Below, one piece after another: positions 44,063 through 52,050 of a DNA stretch of 64,000 nucleotides; the stretch's first letter is position 1; each line of letters opens with the position of its first letter. The stretch covers positions 62,001 through 126,000 of the forward strand of contig JAFQOW010000041.1 of assembly GCA_017412055.1 (NCBI GenBank), read 5' to 3'. The notes under the pieces were generated by a model. It ran no database searches and was not told the origin of the DNA. It saw only the letters and a program-made list of their open reading frames with translations. This stretch comes from Lachnospiraceae bacterium. GTDB lineage: Bacteria > Bacillota > Clostridia > Lachnospirales > Lachnospiraceae. Both the position numbers and the translations under genes were made by a program.

Positions 44063-45080
44063 TGTATAAACTTAAAACGTAATCAGTTACTTCTGTTTTA
44101 TTTGGTATATCGAGTAATTCAATATACTTTTTAATAGCATCTTCCATATCAAATGCTTTTAATTCAATTTCAGAAACATCTTGACTAAAGTTTTTTCCAT
44201 TTTCCCACTCTAAAGAAAAATCCAATGGGTTTAAGCTATTAATAATTCCGCTTAACGTATTAGTATCAGTAAGAGTAATGTTTCTATCAATAATAATTTT
44301 AAAAACATTATTCTTAATACACTTATTAAGCTCTTCATATGACCATTTTCCACTAATAAGGTCACTTAATTTAACTTTGTAAAAACGAGGGCTAATAGTA
44401 TTTTCTACAAATATCGAAGTATTAGTATCAAAATCAAAAATATCAAAACCTTTAGAGGTTTCATAAGTGTCAGAATGGTCCATTGGGAAAGTATTACCTA
44501 CATAGATAATACGTTTATCATCCCATTTTCGTTCTTGACGCAAATGAAAATGACCTGAATAAATTATATCAAAATTACTCAACAATTTAGATGCTTTAAA
44601 CCCATCTTCACAGGCACTCACATCCATATTGTACTTGAATAAGCTGATTTCTGCATGTGTAAACAATACATCAGCTTTAAATTCTAATGGGTCATATCCC
44701 CAACCACAAAATAAAGCCTTCTTATTGCCGAAATTAACAATTTCAGGCTTTGTATATACAGTAATATTGTTTCTATTTTGAAAAAGATTTACAGGAGAAA
44801 TAGTGGGTTCATTTGCATAATACAAATCATGATTGCCTAGAATAATGTGTACCTTAAAATCTTTTAATTTATCAAGTATCTTACTTGCGACATGTAATGT
44901 ATTAGCGGAAATACTATTTCTAGTATGAAAGAAATCTCCTAGAAAAACAACAGTATCTATACCATTCTTTTTAACTTCAGATACAAACCAATCACACCAA
45001 GTTAATGCAATTTCATGCCAAATTGCAGAATCTTGCTTAATCCCAAGGTGAAAATCTGAAAAAATAGCTACTTTACTCAT
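44046..45080 (-). CDS. 47: Recombination nuclease subunit, SbcD/Mre11-like (gp47)
   Basis: 344 aa from ATG 45080 (MSKVAIFSDFHLGIKQ); T4 gp47 is 339 aa. Metallophosphoesterase motifs: FSDFHLG, FLGDFFHTRN at ~55, ILGNHDLYY at ~90, LFTHAEIS at ~145, YSGHFHLRQ at ~180. It forms the gp46/gp47 end-resection complex. The start overlaps the preceding 72-aa gene by 8 nt; a longer frame to 45125 only reads through that gene. Confidence 0.92.
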   Translation of the reverse strand: MSKVAIFSDFHLGIKQDSAIWHEIALTWCDWFVSEVKKNGIDTVVFLGDFFHTRNSISANTLHVASKILDKLKDFKVHIILGNHDLYYANEPTISPVNLFQNRNNITVYTKPEIVNFGNKKALFCGWGYDPLEFKADVLFTHAEISLFKYNMDVSACEDGFKASKLLSNFDIIYSGHFHLRQERKWDDKRIIYVGNTFPMDHSDTYETSKGFDIFDFDTNTSIFVENTISPRFYKVKLSDLISGKWSYEELNKCIKNNVFKIIIDRNITLTDTNTLSGIINSLNPLDFSLEWENGKNFSQDVSEIELKAFDMEDAIKKYIELLDIPNKTEVTDYVLSLYKKAQD

Positions 45081-45291
45081 CTCTGCCAAAAGCAAGAACC
45101 AACAAAGTAATAATAAATGTGCCAATTACTGAAATAAACCCAATCCATCCCCATAGGAATGAAACGGCAACAAGTATTGCAGACATTAATAAGCCAGATG
45201 CGATAACTACACCACTGACAATATTAGATAATGCTATTGTGAGAGTATTCTCATCAGCATCTTTAGCTATTTTTCTTAAATCATTCATCAT
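45073..45291 (-). CDS. Small membrane protein with two transmembrane helices
   Basis: 72 aa (a second ATG at 45288 is also possible). Residues ~20-43 and ~46-66 are hydrophobic helices with a tight turn (LLMSAILVAVSFLWGW, FISVIGTFIITLLVLAF), charged ends on both sides. It overlaps the gp55 stop and the gp47 start. The hairpin topology resembles small holin-like or membrane-modifying phage proteins; function unknown. Confidence 0.7.
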   Translation of the reverse strand: MMNDLRKIAKDADENTLTIALSNIVSGVVIASGLLMSAILVAVSFLWGWIGFISVIGTFIITLLVLAFGRDE

Positions 45292-45853
45292 AATTTTCTA
45301 TTACTATTTCATTTTCAGCATTATAAAATTCACCTAATGATGATGCAAATACTGGTTTAATATAAATTGGTGCATCAGTATTTTCTTTAGCAAAACCACG
45401 TAAAAATTCCTGTCCATATTCTGCACGAACCTTTACATTCTGCTTTTCAAGATTAATTCTTCTTAAAAATTCACGCCAGGCAATACGGTTAAAATAACTG
45501 AAGGGATTATATTTTCTAGTAGGGTCAAACTTCTTGCCAATAAGTGCCTTAGTACACTTTACAAGAGCATCTGCAACCATTTCATCCTTCCAAGTATATC
45601 CGGAAAACTTAGGATTCTTACTTAAACCAGTGATCATCATACTGATAGCTAAACCACACTTTTCAAAATACTTCTTAGCATTTCTTCTAATAAGTTTAGC
45701 TTCAGGACTTTTATCATTATCATCAAGTTCTGATTTCAATTGGTCGTATTTATAATACTCTGAAATATCAAACATGAATTGAGGACCTGAAATATAGTGT
45801 TCCGGTTTTTCTTTTATCGGTTTTGTAGATACATACTCTGTACTTAATGCCAT
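45281..45853 (-). CDS. 55: Late-transcription sigma factor (T4 gp55-like)
   Basis: 190 aa (T4 gp55 185). Matches the gp55 layout: helical core KNPKFSGYTWKDEMVADALVKCTKAL followed by FDPTRKYNPFSYFNRIAWREFLRRI, a sigma region 2-like block. T4 gp55 binds host RNA polymerase and reads TATAAATA, helped by gp33 and the gp45 clamp. It would recognise the ten late promoters annotated here. The C-terminus ASSLGEFYNAENEIVIENYDE may hold the clamp contact. Confidence 0.8.
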   Translation of the reverse strand: MALSTEYVSTKPIKEKPEHYISGPQFMFDISEYYKYDQLKSELDDNDKSPEAKLIRRNAKKYFEKCGLAISMMITGLSKNPKFSGYTWKDEMVADALVKCTKALIGKKFDPTRKYNPFSYFNRIAWREFLRRINLEKQNVKVRAEYGQEFLRGFAKENTDAPIYIKPVFASSLGEFYNAENEIVIENYDE

Positions 45854-45860
45854 ATGAATT

Positions 45861-45866
45861 ATTATA
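45861..45866 (-). promoter_or_regulatory. TATAAT element before gp55
   Basis: Minus-strand TATAAT ends 7 nt before the ATG at 45853. The upstream GAAC element is absent, as for the UvsY-like gene. Confidence 0.5.
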
Positions 45867-45878
45867 GCATAAAAATAA

Positions 45879-45907
45879 AAAAAGGTGGAAGTTTATTCCA
45901 CCTTTTT
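45879..45907 (-). terminator. Terminator of the DUF2828/TROVE-like gene
   Basis: A 12-bp stem (aaaaaggtggaa / ttccaccttttt) with a 5-nt loop and a long T run on the minus strand. Confidence 0.92.
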
Positions 45908-45914
45908 GCTTAAC

Positions 45915-47465
45915 TTAATTCAGCACTGAGTATCGCTCACCGTTAAGAATGTCAGTCATAAATGCCTCCGGAGACTTAGCAGCCAGAACCTGCTCAAACA
46001 TACCAGGCTTACAACCACCGACAAGAATCGTACCTGTCTTATCACGTGTAATTGGCTTAGAACAGTTTGCACGAGCAGATGCATTCCAGAATACCAGCTT
46101 CGGACACTTATATCCAGCAGCCTCATACTTACCACGAATCATACCAAGACAATCGCGGTTATAAGTACACTGGTCAAACTGCATATCAGAGATAATTACA
46201 ATAGCCTCAGGCATCTCCTCTGCTGGAATATTGGCCTTAACTGCAGCATTAAGAACAAGATTAAACACAGCCTCAAGGTCAGTATTCATACCCCAATCAG
46301 CACTCTCAATATGCTTCACCTTATCATACAGAGACCACTTATCATCTACTGTAATAAAGTTAGGACGCTGACTAAATGTAATCATCTGATTCTTAAAGAT
46401 ACCGTTATTACGCTCAGCAACATACAATCCGAGAGAAACAGCAACCTCAATAGAGGCAACATTGTGGTCAGCGCCCCATGCATCAAACATGGAACCAGAA
46501 GTATCCACTACTGCAAGCCAACTATGATTACCAGAAGTACCCTCGAAGTAATTACGAAGAGAACGCCACTGATTATCAAGCTGAAGCTTACCAGTCTCAG
46601 AGATCCTATTACCACGGAGAATCGGCTTTACAACATCATAAGGATACAAACCTGCGGTATTAATCTTCACATCAGTTACACACTTCTCACTACGTGTAAG
46701 AACCTTGTGAAGAGTATCATGATATGCAGTGAATCGAGCATTATCATTACGCTCAAAGGCCTTACGGTACTTATGAATAGCACGGGAAGGAAGCTTAGAA
46801 TAATCGAAGGAATAATCCTTATTAGAAATCTTAATCTCAACTACATTAGTAGCTGCACGGAGAGCAGAAAGTACCTTACGATAAGAACGCTCATCCTTCA
46901 AACCAAGATTCTGATAAAGCTTCTTAGCTGTCTCACGTGTCTTCTTAGAAGACGTATTGGCAGACGGAAGCCACTTAGCAAGAAGAGAAATCTTATTAAT
47001 CATTCCATCCTCAAGCATTGCCATATCAATAGCAAGCTGAGCACGAATAATGCTATAAATTTCCTCATCTACATCCTTATTCACACCAAGGAGGGCAACA
47101 AGGTCATCCCAACGACCATAAGGCTTACCAGAATTTACATCATGACCAACAGGAATGAAAATCAGATTACGCTTGAACTCAGGATAAAGGCTAAGAAGTG
47201 TGCGCATACCATGACGGAACACCGCTCGCTCACCCTGACCCTCATGAATATCACGAAGATAGAAAAGACAACGAAGAGTAAGCTCCTTATTCTCAAGGGC
47301 AGCCTCACGAACTGCATGCTCTACACCCTTAGGGTTGCGGCGATAAGAGAAACCATCAGTAAAAAGGTCAAGAACCTTAGAAAGGGTGCTCTTATAAGCC
47401 GGCATACCGTTCTCAGTTACCGTATTATTATCAACTACTGCTACTGCATCAAATAGACTAGACAT
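45915..47465 (-). CDS. DUF2828 / TROVE-vWA (Ro60-like) protein
   Basis: 516 aa. The N-terminal half has the HEAT-like DUF2828/TROVE pattern (LRCLFYLRDIHEGQGERAVF, GRWDDLVALLG); the C-terminal half is a von Willebrand A domain with MIDAS motif WLAVVDTSGSMFDAW at ~315 and TDLEAVFNLVL. Related Ro60/Rsr proteins bind Y-type RNAs and misfolded RNAs in RNA quality control. It stands alone with its own terminator. No Y-like RNA was evident next to it. It may manage RNA in the infected cell. Confidence 0.82.
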   Translation of the reverse strand: MSSLFDAVAVVDNNTVTENGMPAYKSTLSKVLDLFTDGFSYRRNPKGVEHAVREAALENKELTLRCLFYLRDIHEGQGERAVFRHGMRTLLSLYPEFKRNLIFIPVGHDVNSGKPYGRWDDLVALLGVNKDVDEEIYSIIRAQLAIDMAMLEDGMINKISLLAKWLPSANTSSKKTRETAKKLYQNLGLKDERSYRKVLSALRAATNVVEIKISNKDYSFDYSKLPSRAIHKYRKAFERNDNARFTAYHDTLHKVLTRSEKCVTDVKINTAGLYPYDVVKPILRGNRISETGKLQLDNQWRSLRNYFEGTSGNHSWLAVVDTSGSMFDAWGADHNVASIEVAVSLGLYVAERNNGIFKNQMITFSQRPNFITVDDKWSLYDKVKHIESADWGMNTDLEAVFNLVLNAAVKANIPAEEMPEAIVIISDMQFDQCTYNRDCLGMIRGKYEAAGYKCPKLVFWNASARANCSKPITRDKTGTILVGGCKPGMFEQVLAAKSPEAFMTDILNGERYSVLN

Positions 47466-47514
47466 ATTATTAATTTTTGCTGTTTATGTTTAAAGGTTAT
47501 ACTTTATTTTTAGT

Positions 47515-47835
47515 TCAGTTCTGTTTAGATTCAAAGTTAATAACGGCATCTTTTACCTCGGAACCGGTTACATCAATCTTAACATTACCAGTTTCCTCAT
47601 CAAACTTCCATTCTACATTACATTTTTTCTTACTGACGCATTTGTCATGAATTGCATAACCATAAAACGGTAGCATTCCAAAAACAAAAACTAACATTAC
47701 CCAACCGCCTGTCTTTACATTCTCTATAAACATATAAAAAGGATTAAGTGTACCTTCAGTTGTATAATTAATTAAAGAAAATGTAATACATGTTATAACA
47801 AAAGCGATTCCTAAACCTATTAAAAATCCAATCAT
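47515..47835 (-). CDS. Small membrane protein
   Basis: 106 aa with two hydrophobic helices (2-24, ~42-62) and a hydrophilic C-terminal ~40 residues. It ends in KQN with the stop inside a CAGAACTGA sequence. Unrecognised; perhaps an inner-membrane or superinfection-related protein. Confidence 0.68.
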   Translation of the reverse strand: MIGFLIGLGIAFVITCITFSLINYTTEGTLNPFYMFIENVKTGGWVMLVFVFGMLPFYGYAIHDKCVSKKKCNVEWKFDEETGNVKIDVTGSEVKDAVINFESKQN

Positions 47836-47844
47836 AAAATCTTT

Positions 47845-48141
47845 TTAAAAATTTTCTAATTTTTCCTTCTTTTCTTCATCAAAAAATCCATCTTCATTGG
47901 AATCAACAAGAAAAACTTCATATTTTGTATAAGATTTAAGAATTTCCTTAAACACTTCACAAAAGTCCTTCTTATTTTCCGGATGAAGTTTCATCCAGAG
48001 ATACTCTCCAATGCAATCTCCCACAATTTCTCTAAGAGAACAATCAAATTCATCAATTTGTTCTGAAAGAAAATAACCATTTTCCATGATATATTCTTTA
48101 TTTGATGAACTTGTCCTATCTATATCAACTTCATGAGTCAT
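47845..48141 (-). CDS. Unknown small acidic protein
   Basis: 98 aa, Glu/Asp-rich, with a helical centre (EIVGDCIGEYLWMKLHPENK). Own GAAC-type promoter. It precedes the membrane protein by 9 nt, so the two probably form one unit. Confidence 0.65.
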   Translation of the reverse strand: MTHEVDIDRTSSSNKEYIMENGYFLSEQIDEFDCSLREIVGDCIGEYLWMKLHPENKKDFCEVFKEILKSYTKYEVFLVDSNEDGFFDEEKKEKLENF

Positions 48142-48147
48142 AATATG

Positions 48148-48162
48148 AATATAAAATAGTTC
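48148..48162 (-). promoter_or_regulatory. GAAC-type promoter
   Basis: GAAC (48162-48159), N5, TATATT (48153-48148), 6 nt from the ATG at 48141. Confidence 0.65.
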
Positions 48163-48173
48163 TGAAAGAAAAG

Positions 48174-48193
48174 GGAGCAGTTTTAGCTGCTCC
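48174..48193 (-). terminator. Probable terminator hairpin
   Basis: Stem ggagcag / ctgctcc with a 6-nt loop, followed on the minus strand by CTTTTCTTT. A smaller hairpin (ggaga / tctcc, 48211-48224) sits between it and the stop at 48230. Confidence 0.6.
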
Positions 48194-48229
48194 TATTTGC
48201 GCCATATAATGGAGAAAACTCTCCGAAAA

Positions 48230-48841
48230 TCAATTCAATTCTGAGGCATCAATTCCGTACATGTTACCAAATTCCCTATTCTTCATAAGAATTTGGAACT
48301 TGTTCTCATCCAACTGTTCCCACAATCGCATAAAAGCGTTTACAATTGGCTTAGGAAGTCTCTCCTCAATTTCTCTCTCGATAAAATTATATTTTACCTT
48401 TCTACCATTTTCATCCTTATCAGACCAACCAACAAGAGTGAACTGGAACTTTGATGCAATACCACCTGTATGTTTTGCGTCAACATAAGGAGGAGCAACC
48501 ATGACAAATACATTCTTCAACTTCTTATTTTGGTAGAAATCCTTTATCTTAACACCAAAAATATTAAACTTATCCTCGTGTGTGACTTCAATTTTACCCT
48601 TTTCAAAATTGGTAATAACTTTACTATCAACGATGTCATTAATAATTTTTGTTACCAACTCAATTTCAGGCTTAGTCCATTCTCTTATCATTCTATGAAC
48701 ATCACTTCCCATAATTACTCCTTCATCAGCATCTGTAAATCCATTATAAAAATCAGCTGAACGAATCGCCATGCTTCTTTCACTATTCATTTCCCATTCA
48801 ACTAGGTTTGCTCTTGTTTCTACTTGTATTATATCTTTCAT
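48230..48841 (-). CDS. Unknown protein
   Basis: 203 aa with own promoter. Mixed alpha/beta; contains VFVMVAPPYVDAKHTGGIASK and a C-terminal helix region ending YGIDASELN. No family recognised. Confidence 0.68.
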   Translation of the reverse strand: MKDIIQVETRANLVEWEMNSERSMAIRSADFYNGFTDADEGVIMGSDVHRMIREWTKPEIELVTKIINDIVDSKVITNFEKGKIEVTHEDKFNIFGVKIKDFYQNKKLKNVFVMVAPPYVDAKHTGGIASKFQFTLVGWSDKDENGRKVKYNFIEREIEERLPKPIVNAFMRLWEQLDENKFQILMKNREFGNMYGIDASELN

Positions 48842-48848
48842 AAAATCT

Positions 48849-48863
48849 ATTATAAATTAGTTC
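48849..48863 (-). promoter_or_regulatory. GAAC-type promoter
   Basis: GAAC (48863-48860), N5, TATAAT (48854-48849), 7 nt from the ATG at 48841. A near-consensus example. Confidence 0.72.
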
Positions 48864-48867
48864 TGGT

Positions 48868-49176
48868 TTATAAATGTGCTATACAATTTCTAGGATTTAA
48901 CCCTGGATTGAACCTATACATTTCTACTGTAGGTCTTGAAGCCATAAAATAACACGGCTTCCCATCATACTGAAAGTTAAGAGTGAAAGTAGTTCCAATA
49001 TCACTATTGGTTATCTTTTCAAAATCAAATACTCCAAATTCATCAGTAAAAACCTCATCTTTTTCTTTATTGTATTTGACCTTGTATCTTTTCTTCCCTG
49101 ATACAAATTCAATATTCCACACCCCTTCATTAGAAAGGTCAACAATAGTCTTTTTTATCAATCTTTTAGGTATCAT
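48868..49176 (-). CDS. Unknown small protein
   Basis: 102 aa, beta-rich, with KKRYKVKYNKEKDEVFTDEF. Upstream is a degenerate start region (GACTAATAGACTTATGGAAGAGTAG) like the promoter-ATG junction of its neighbours but opening only a 3-residue frame; the ATG at 49176 follows 18 nt later. Confidence 0.62.
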   Translation of the reverse strand: MIPKRLIKKTIVDLSNEGVWNIEFVSGKKRYKVKYNKEKDEVFTDEFGVFDFEKITNSDIGTTFTLNFQYDGKPCYFMASRPTVEMYRFNPGLNPRNCIAHL

Positions 49177-49201
49177 ACTTTTCTACTCTTCCATAAGTCT
49201 A

Positions 49202-49594
49202 TTAGTCAGGCAAATAATCACCCTTTATCTCTGGGTCTTCAAGTCTATTTCTAATGTAAGAATAAATGTTTTGCTTAGCCTCTTCATAAGCGATGTCAAA
49301 CTCATCATTACTCATAATTTCAGTAGAAATACCCTTTTCATATATTTGTATAGAACCTTTAACAATACTATACAAAATGAAATCATACTGTGACGTAGTG
49401 GGTGTATAATCCATTGTTTTTATAAAGTCAATAACCTCTTCCTTGATAGAATTAGATTTTGCCAATGCTTTATAAGCAGTCTTTGCATCTTCTTTTGATA
49501 ATTTGACAATGTAATCTTTACGAAGTGATTGAATATAAGATTCAACTTGTTCTTTTGTAATCCCTTCAGGTACTTTTATAGTTATTTCTTTCAT
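49202..49594 (-). CDS. Unknown small protein
   Basis: 130 aa, starts KEITIKVPEGITKEQVESYI, a short beta-helix opening like a small DNA-binding fold, then helical. Own near-perfect promoter. No family recognised. Confidence 0.65.
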   Translation of the reverse strand: MKEITIKVPEGITKEQVESYIQSLRKDYIVKLSKEDAKTAYKALAKSNSIKEEVIDFIKTMDYTPTTSQYDFILYSIVKGSIQIYEKGISTEIMSNDEFDIAYEEAKQNIYSYIRNRLEDPEIKGDYLPD

Positions 49595-49600
49595 AAGTCT

Positions 49601-49615
49601 ATTATAAGTTAGTTC
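49601..49615 (-). promoter_or_regulatory. GAAC-type promoter
   Basis: GAAC (49615-49612), N5, TATAAT (49606-49601), 6 nt from the ATG at 49594. The CAGAACTAA sequence also encodes the last codons (Q-N-stop) of the upstream gene. Confidence 0.75.
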
Positions 49616-49833
49616 TGTAAAGTTGTCTCTTTACAATTTATTCTATCTGCAAATTTATCATAATCAAAAGTAACTCTCATCTTTTTAGGACAACTCTCTA
49701 TATCAAAGATATAATCAATCGTTACTTCGCTCTTATCTTCGTTAATCTCTCTCTTCTCAAGGATGAGTTTACCTTCTTTTACCTCTTCTTGTAAGATTTC
49801 GATTATAAACCTCGTGAATTCTTCGTTAGTCAT
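49609..49833 (-). CDS. Unknown small protein
   Basis: 74 aa, starting MTNEEF like the neighbour at 50187 (MTNEEQ). Acidic, with an IDYIFDIESCPKKMRVTFDY beta segment. Its stop lies within the next gene's promoter. Confidence 0.62.
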   Translation of the reverse strand: MTNEEFTRFIIEILQEEVKEGKLILEKREINEDKSEVTIDYIFDIESCPKKMRVTFDYDKFADRINCKETTLQN

Positions 49834-49839
49834 AAGTCA

Positions 49840-49854
49840 ATTATAGATTAATCC
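49840..49854 (-). promoter_or_regulatory. Variant GAAC-type promoter
   Basis: GGAT replaces GAAC (49854-49851); N5 and TATAAT (49845-49840) then TGACTT-ATG are conserved. Confidence 0.55.
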
Positions 49855-49872
49855 TATTATTTTATCATTAAT

Positions 49873-50187
49873 TTATTTCATAACTTTTAAGAATTGAATA
49901 CGCCAAGGATGGCCATAAGGTTTCTTACCATCAGTAATGAGCCAATACTCACCATCAAATACACCCTCACATTTATCAATTTGTATGTATTCATTGATAA
50001 ACGATGATTGAGCAACAATTTCCTTTCTTCGTTTATCATAAAATCCCATCAACCCATTGAAATACAGATAATCGCATTCTTCACAAAGTTTCACAAATCT
50101 TTGGTAAGAAGGTAATTCTTTACGTCTCTTAATACCACTATTATCTAAAGATGGCAACGGAAATTTATTTTGCTCTTCGTTAGTCAT
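49873..50187 (-). CDS. Unknown protein, FxxLC small-protein family member
   Basis: 104 aa. RFVKLCEECDYLYFNGLMGFY followed by a GEYW motif and a C-terminal hydrophobic strand (WRIQFLKVM) is shared with the proteins at 53372-53614 and 57489-57734, indicating a paralogous family spread through the array. Function unknown. Confidence 0.64.
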   Translation of the reverse strand: MTNEEQNKFPLPSLDNSGIKRRKELPSYQRFVKLCEECDYLYFNGLMGFYDKRRKEIVAQSSFINEYIQIDKCEGVFDGEYWLITDGKKPYGHPWRIQFLKVMK

Positions 50188-50193
50188 AAGTCA

Positions 50194-50208
50194 ATTATAT
50201 ATTAGTTC
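50194..50208 (-). promoter_or_regulatory. GAAC-type promoter
   Basis: GAAC (50208-50205), N5, TATAAT (50199-50194), TGACTT, ATG at 50187. It encodes the upstream K-N-stop. Confidence 0.75.
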
Positions 50209-50498
50209 TTTTTCATAAGTTCCCAATCCCAAGGTAAATCATTACTCCATACAACCTTTTCACCAAAAGGTCTGTCTCTTAATAACTTATTGGCTTTCCA
50301 AACCTGTACTTCACCTGGATGTTTAGGAATACCCCTAAATCGTGACAATACGCCACCATCACTATTATCATAAATTACATCAACATTAGCATACACTTCA
50401 CCATTACTATCAGTGAACTGTAATGTAAAGGTAAAGGGTTCTTCTCTTGGCTCTACCTTTGTAACGATGTCACCTTCTTTTACTATCCAATTATTCAT
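50202..50498 (-). CDS. Unknown small protein
   Basis: 98 aa, beta-rich and Trp-containing (PWDWELMKKN end). No family recognised. Its stop is inside the next promoter. Confidence 0.62.
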   Translation of the reverse strand: MNNWIVKEGDIVTKVEPREEPFTFTLQFTDSNGEVYANVDVIYDNSDGGVLSRFRGIPKHPGEVQVWKANKLLRDRPFGEKVVWSNDLPWDWELMKKN

Positions 50499-50504
50499 AA
50501 GTCA

Positions 50505-50519
50505 ATTATACATTAATTC
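50505..50519 (-). promoter_or_regulatory. GAAC-type promoter (GAAT variant)
   Basis: GAAT (50519-50516), N5, TATAAT (50510-50505), TGACTT, ATG at 50498. Confidence 0.65.
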
Positions 50520-50719
50520 TGAACTAGATAATGGTAAAAGGCTTTTAATGAGTTTACAGCATCTCCTGCATAAATTGGGTTATCAAATACTCTATTGACT
50601 AACTCATTTTCACCATCTTTAACAATTACAAAATATAAATCAATGGATGGTGTAAGTTCATTACCATTTTTGAAAATAAATGTTTCACCTTTCTTTATGA
50701 TTCGCGTTTCAATTTCCAT
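50513..50719 (-). CDS. Unknown small protein
   Basis: 68 aa, METRI-type N-terminus after EI, beta then helical end (AGDAVNSLKAFYHYLVQN). The C-terminal half resembles the end of the 65-aa protein at 40399-40596 (WADAGEYAMKLETFWKYN), a possible distant paralogue. Confidence 0.6.
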   Translation of the reverse strand: MEIETRIIKKGETFIFKNGNELTPSIDLYFVIVKDGENELVNRVFDNPIYAGDAVNSLKAFYHYLVQN

Positions 50720-50725
50720 AAGTCA

Positions 50726-50740
50726 ATTATACAATTATTC
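50726..50740 (-). promoter_or_regulatory. GAAC-type promoter (GAAT variant)
   Basis: GAAT (50740-50737), N5, TATAAT (50731-50726), TGACTT, ATG at 50719. It overlaps the stop of the 56-aa gene. Confidence 0.65.
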
Positions 50741-50905
50741 TGTTATTTTGTCATCTGAAACAATATCAGCATTAGATAAAATCATATTTTTCATAATTGA
50801 TAAAACCCATCTGCGAATTCCTGTTTTGGTCTCTTCCTTATTCACCCTTACATCTTCCTTTGTTATTTCTTTTTCCAACCAAGAAATATATTCTTCGTAA
50901 TTCAT
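50735..50905 (-). CDS. Very small protein, 56 aa
   Basis: ATG 50905 to TAA 50735: MNYEEYISWLEKEITKED and onward, ending VSDDKITE. It fills the only gap in the array, starts 3 nt after the previous stop and ends inside the next promoter, as its neighbours do. Helical, acidic ends; unknown function. Confidence 0.58.
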   Translation of the reverse strand: MNYEEYISWLEKEITKEDVRVNKEETKTGIRRWVLSIMKNMILSNADIVSDDKITE

Positions 50906-50908
50906 AAG

Positions 50909-51202
50909 TCAAAGTATTTCAAAACTTTTATCGCCAAAATAGTAAAGGCTAGGGCTATCACTTGAACAATAATAATGATCTCTACAAAAAATCTTATAAT
51001 CTCTTGGCAATTTCTGCAATGCATCAACTAATTCACCAACTGTTGCAAACCTTCTAAAATAACGACCGTCTTCTCTTTGCTCAAATGTAATTTCGTCAAA
51101 ACTATCATCTCTTGGCTCGCATTGTTCAAAAGGAGGAGGACTACATTTCTGATAACCACTAAAACGATTATCCGTTCTCTGAATTTCAAATTCTTCACTC
51201 AT
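50909..51202 (-). CDS. Unknown small protein
   Basis: 97 aa from ATG 51202 (MSEEFEIQRTDNRFSGY), 7 nt after the upstream stop. A longer frame to 51253 would lie within the upstream gene and is less likely. Contains TVGELVDALQKLPRDYKIF, a small helix-strand unit seen in many phage hypothetical proteins. Confidence 0.62.
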   Translation of the reverse strand: MSEEFEIQRTDNRFSGYQKCSPPPFEQCEPRDDSFDEITFEQREDGRYFRRFATVGELVDALQKLPRDYKIFCRDHYYCSSDSPSLYYFGDKSFEIL

Positions 51203-51209
51203 ATGCTTA

Positions 51210-51713
51210 TTATTCTGTTTCGTCGAAAAGGGTTCCGTTTTCATATTGTTCAAGAAATCCTTTGCAAATTTCCATCACATTTTTATCTTGTTTCAATGCA
51301 AACTCCTCATTTAGTTTCTGCATTGCCACTTCTTGTCTATATCGTCTAAGTTCTCCACTAGCACAATATTCGTATAATTTCATCAAGGAAACAAATCTTT
51401 CAAGATTTGATTGTAATTCTTCTGTATCTTTGGGGTCATAATGAATCTTTGCACCCCATTTCTCCAGTACTCGTAATGTGAGTTTAAAATCTTCATCCTC
51501 ACAATCGTCAATAGAACAATTCACAAAAAAGACCTCATCTGCAGACAATCCACATGCTGTACTTGAATTCATCAAACCTAACTTATACATAGTGCTACCG
51601 GCTCTGAACCCCTCACAATAGCGTTCTAAATGGTTCATACTTTCGCGTCTATACTTAAAAAGGTCATCGTAATCTTTGAAACAAAGTAAAACAGCCTTAT
51701 TAATCTCGCTCAT
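51210..51713 (-). CDS. Unknown helical protein
   Basis: 167 aa, helical, Cys-containing (CGLSADEVFFVNCSIDDCED). Own near-consensus promoter. No family recognised. Confidence 0.65.
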   Translation of the reverse strand: MSEINKAVLLCFKDYDDLFKYRRESMNHLERYCEGFRAGSTMYKLGLMNSSTACGLSADEVFFVNCSIDDCEDEDFKLTLRVLEKWGAKIHYDPKDTEELQSNLERFVSLMKLYEYCASGELRRYRQEVAMQKLNEEFALKQDKNVMEICKGFLEQYENGTLFDETE

Positions 51714-51719
51714 ACTCTT

Positions 51720-51734
51720 ATTATAGATTAGTTC
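51720..51734 (-). promoter_or_regulatory. GAAC-type promoter
   Basis: GAAC (51734-51731), N5, TATAAT (51725-51720), 6 nt from the ATG at 51713. It encodes the upstream R-T-N-L-stop. Confidence 0.75.
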
Positions 51735-52050
51735 TTTTTGTCTCCAACACCATCACATCTTCCATTACTTCTTGTCTACCTACAACTATTCCCTCGTAAT
51801 GAATAGTCTCACCAATCGGTTGCAAATCCCAATCCAAAGGTTGAATATCAAACTCCACTCTCTCAGAAGTTGGCTCTTCTCCCTTTTTGAAAAAGGAATA
51901 GGAACTCCACCCTCTAGGGTTTTTACAACCTCCTGCATTGAACTTCATATGTCCATTAATTCCAATTATTTTACAAAAATGTTGAACTAATGGATGAGAA
52001 GAGTAGATATTTCCGTTTTCTATGAATTGAGTGATGATGTGTTTCACCAT
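51721..52050 (-). CDS. Unknown small protein
   Basis: 109 aa; its start overlaps the previous stop (TAATG) and its stop is inside the next promoter. Contains GGCKNPRGWSSYSFFKKGE and a beta-rich C-terminal half. No family recognised. Confidence 0.63.
   Translation of the reverse strand: MVKHIITQFIENGNIYSSHPLVQHFCKIIGINGHMKFNAGGCKNPRGWSSYSFFKKGEEPTSERVEFDIQPLDWDLQPIGETIHYEGIVVGRQEVMEDVMVLETKRTNL

Noticed and set aside
46311-47456. Plus-strand open frame of 381 aa opposite the DUF2828/TROVE-like gene
   Set aside because: The minus strand has a clear domain match and terminator; the plus frame has a random Ile/Thr/Arg composition and no promoter.
47466-47514. Y-RNA-like gene next to the Ro60-like protein
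   Set aside because: The gap is only 49 nt, AT-rich and without a stem-loop of Y-RNA type.
48142-50905. CRISPR-like array formed by repeated cataagtcaattata units
   Set aside because: The repeats are promoter plus start codon of separate genes, spaced by whole coding regions of unequal length.
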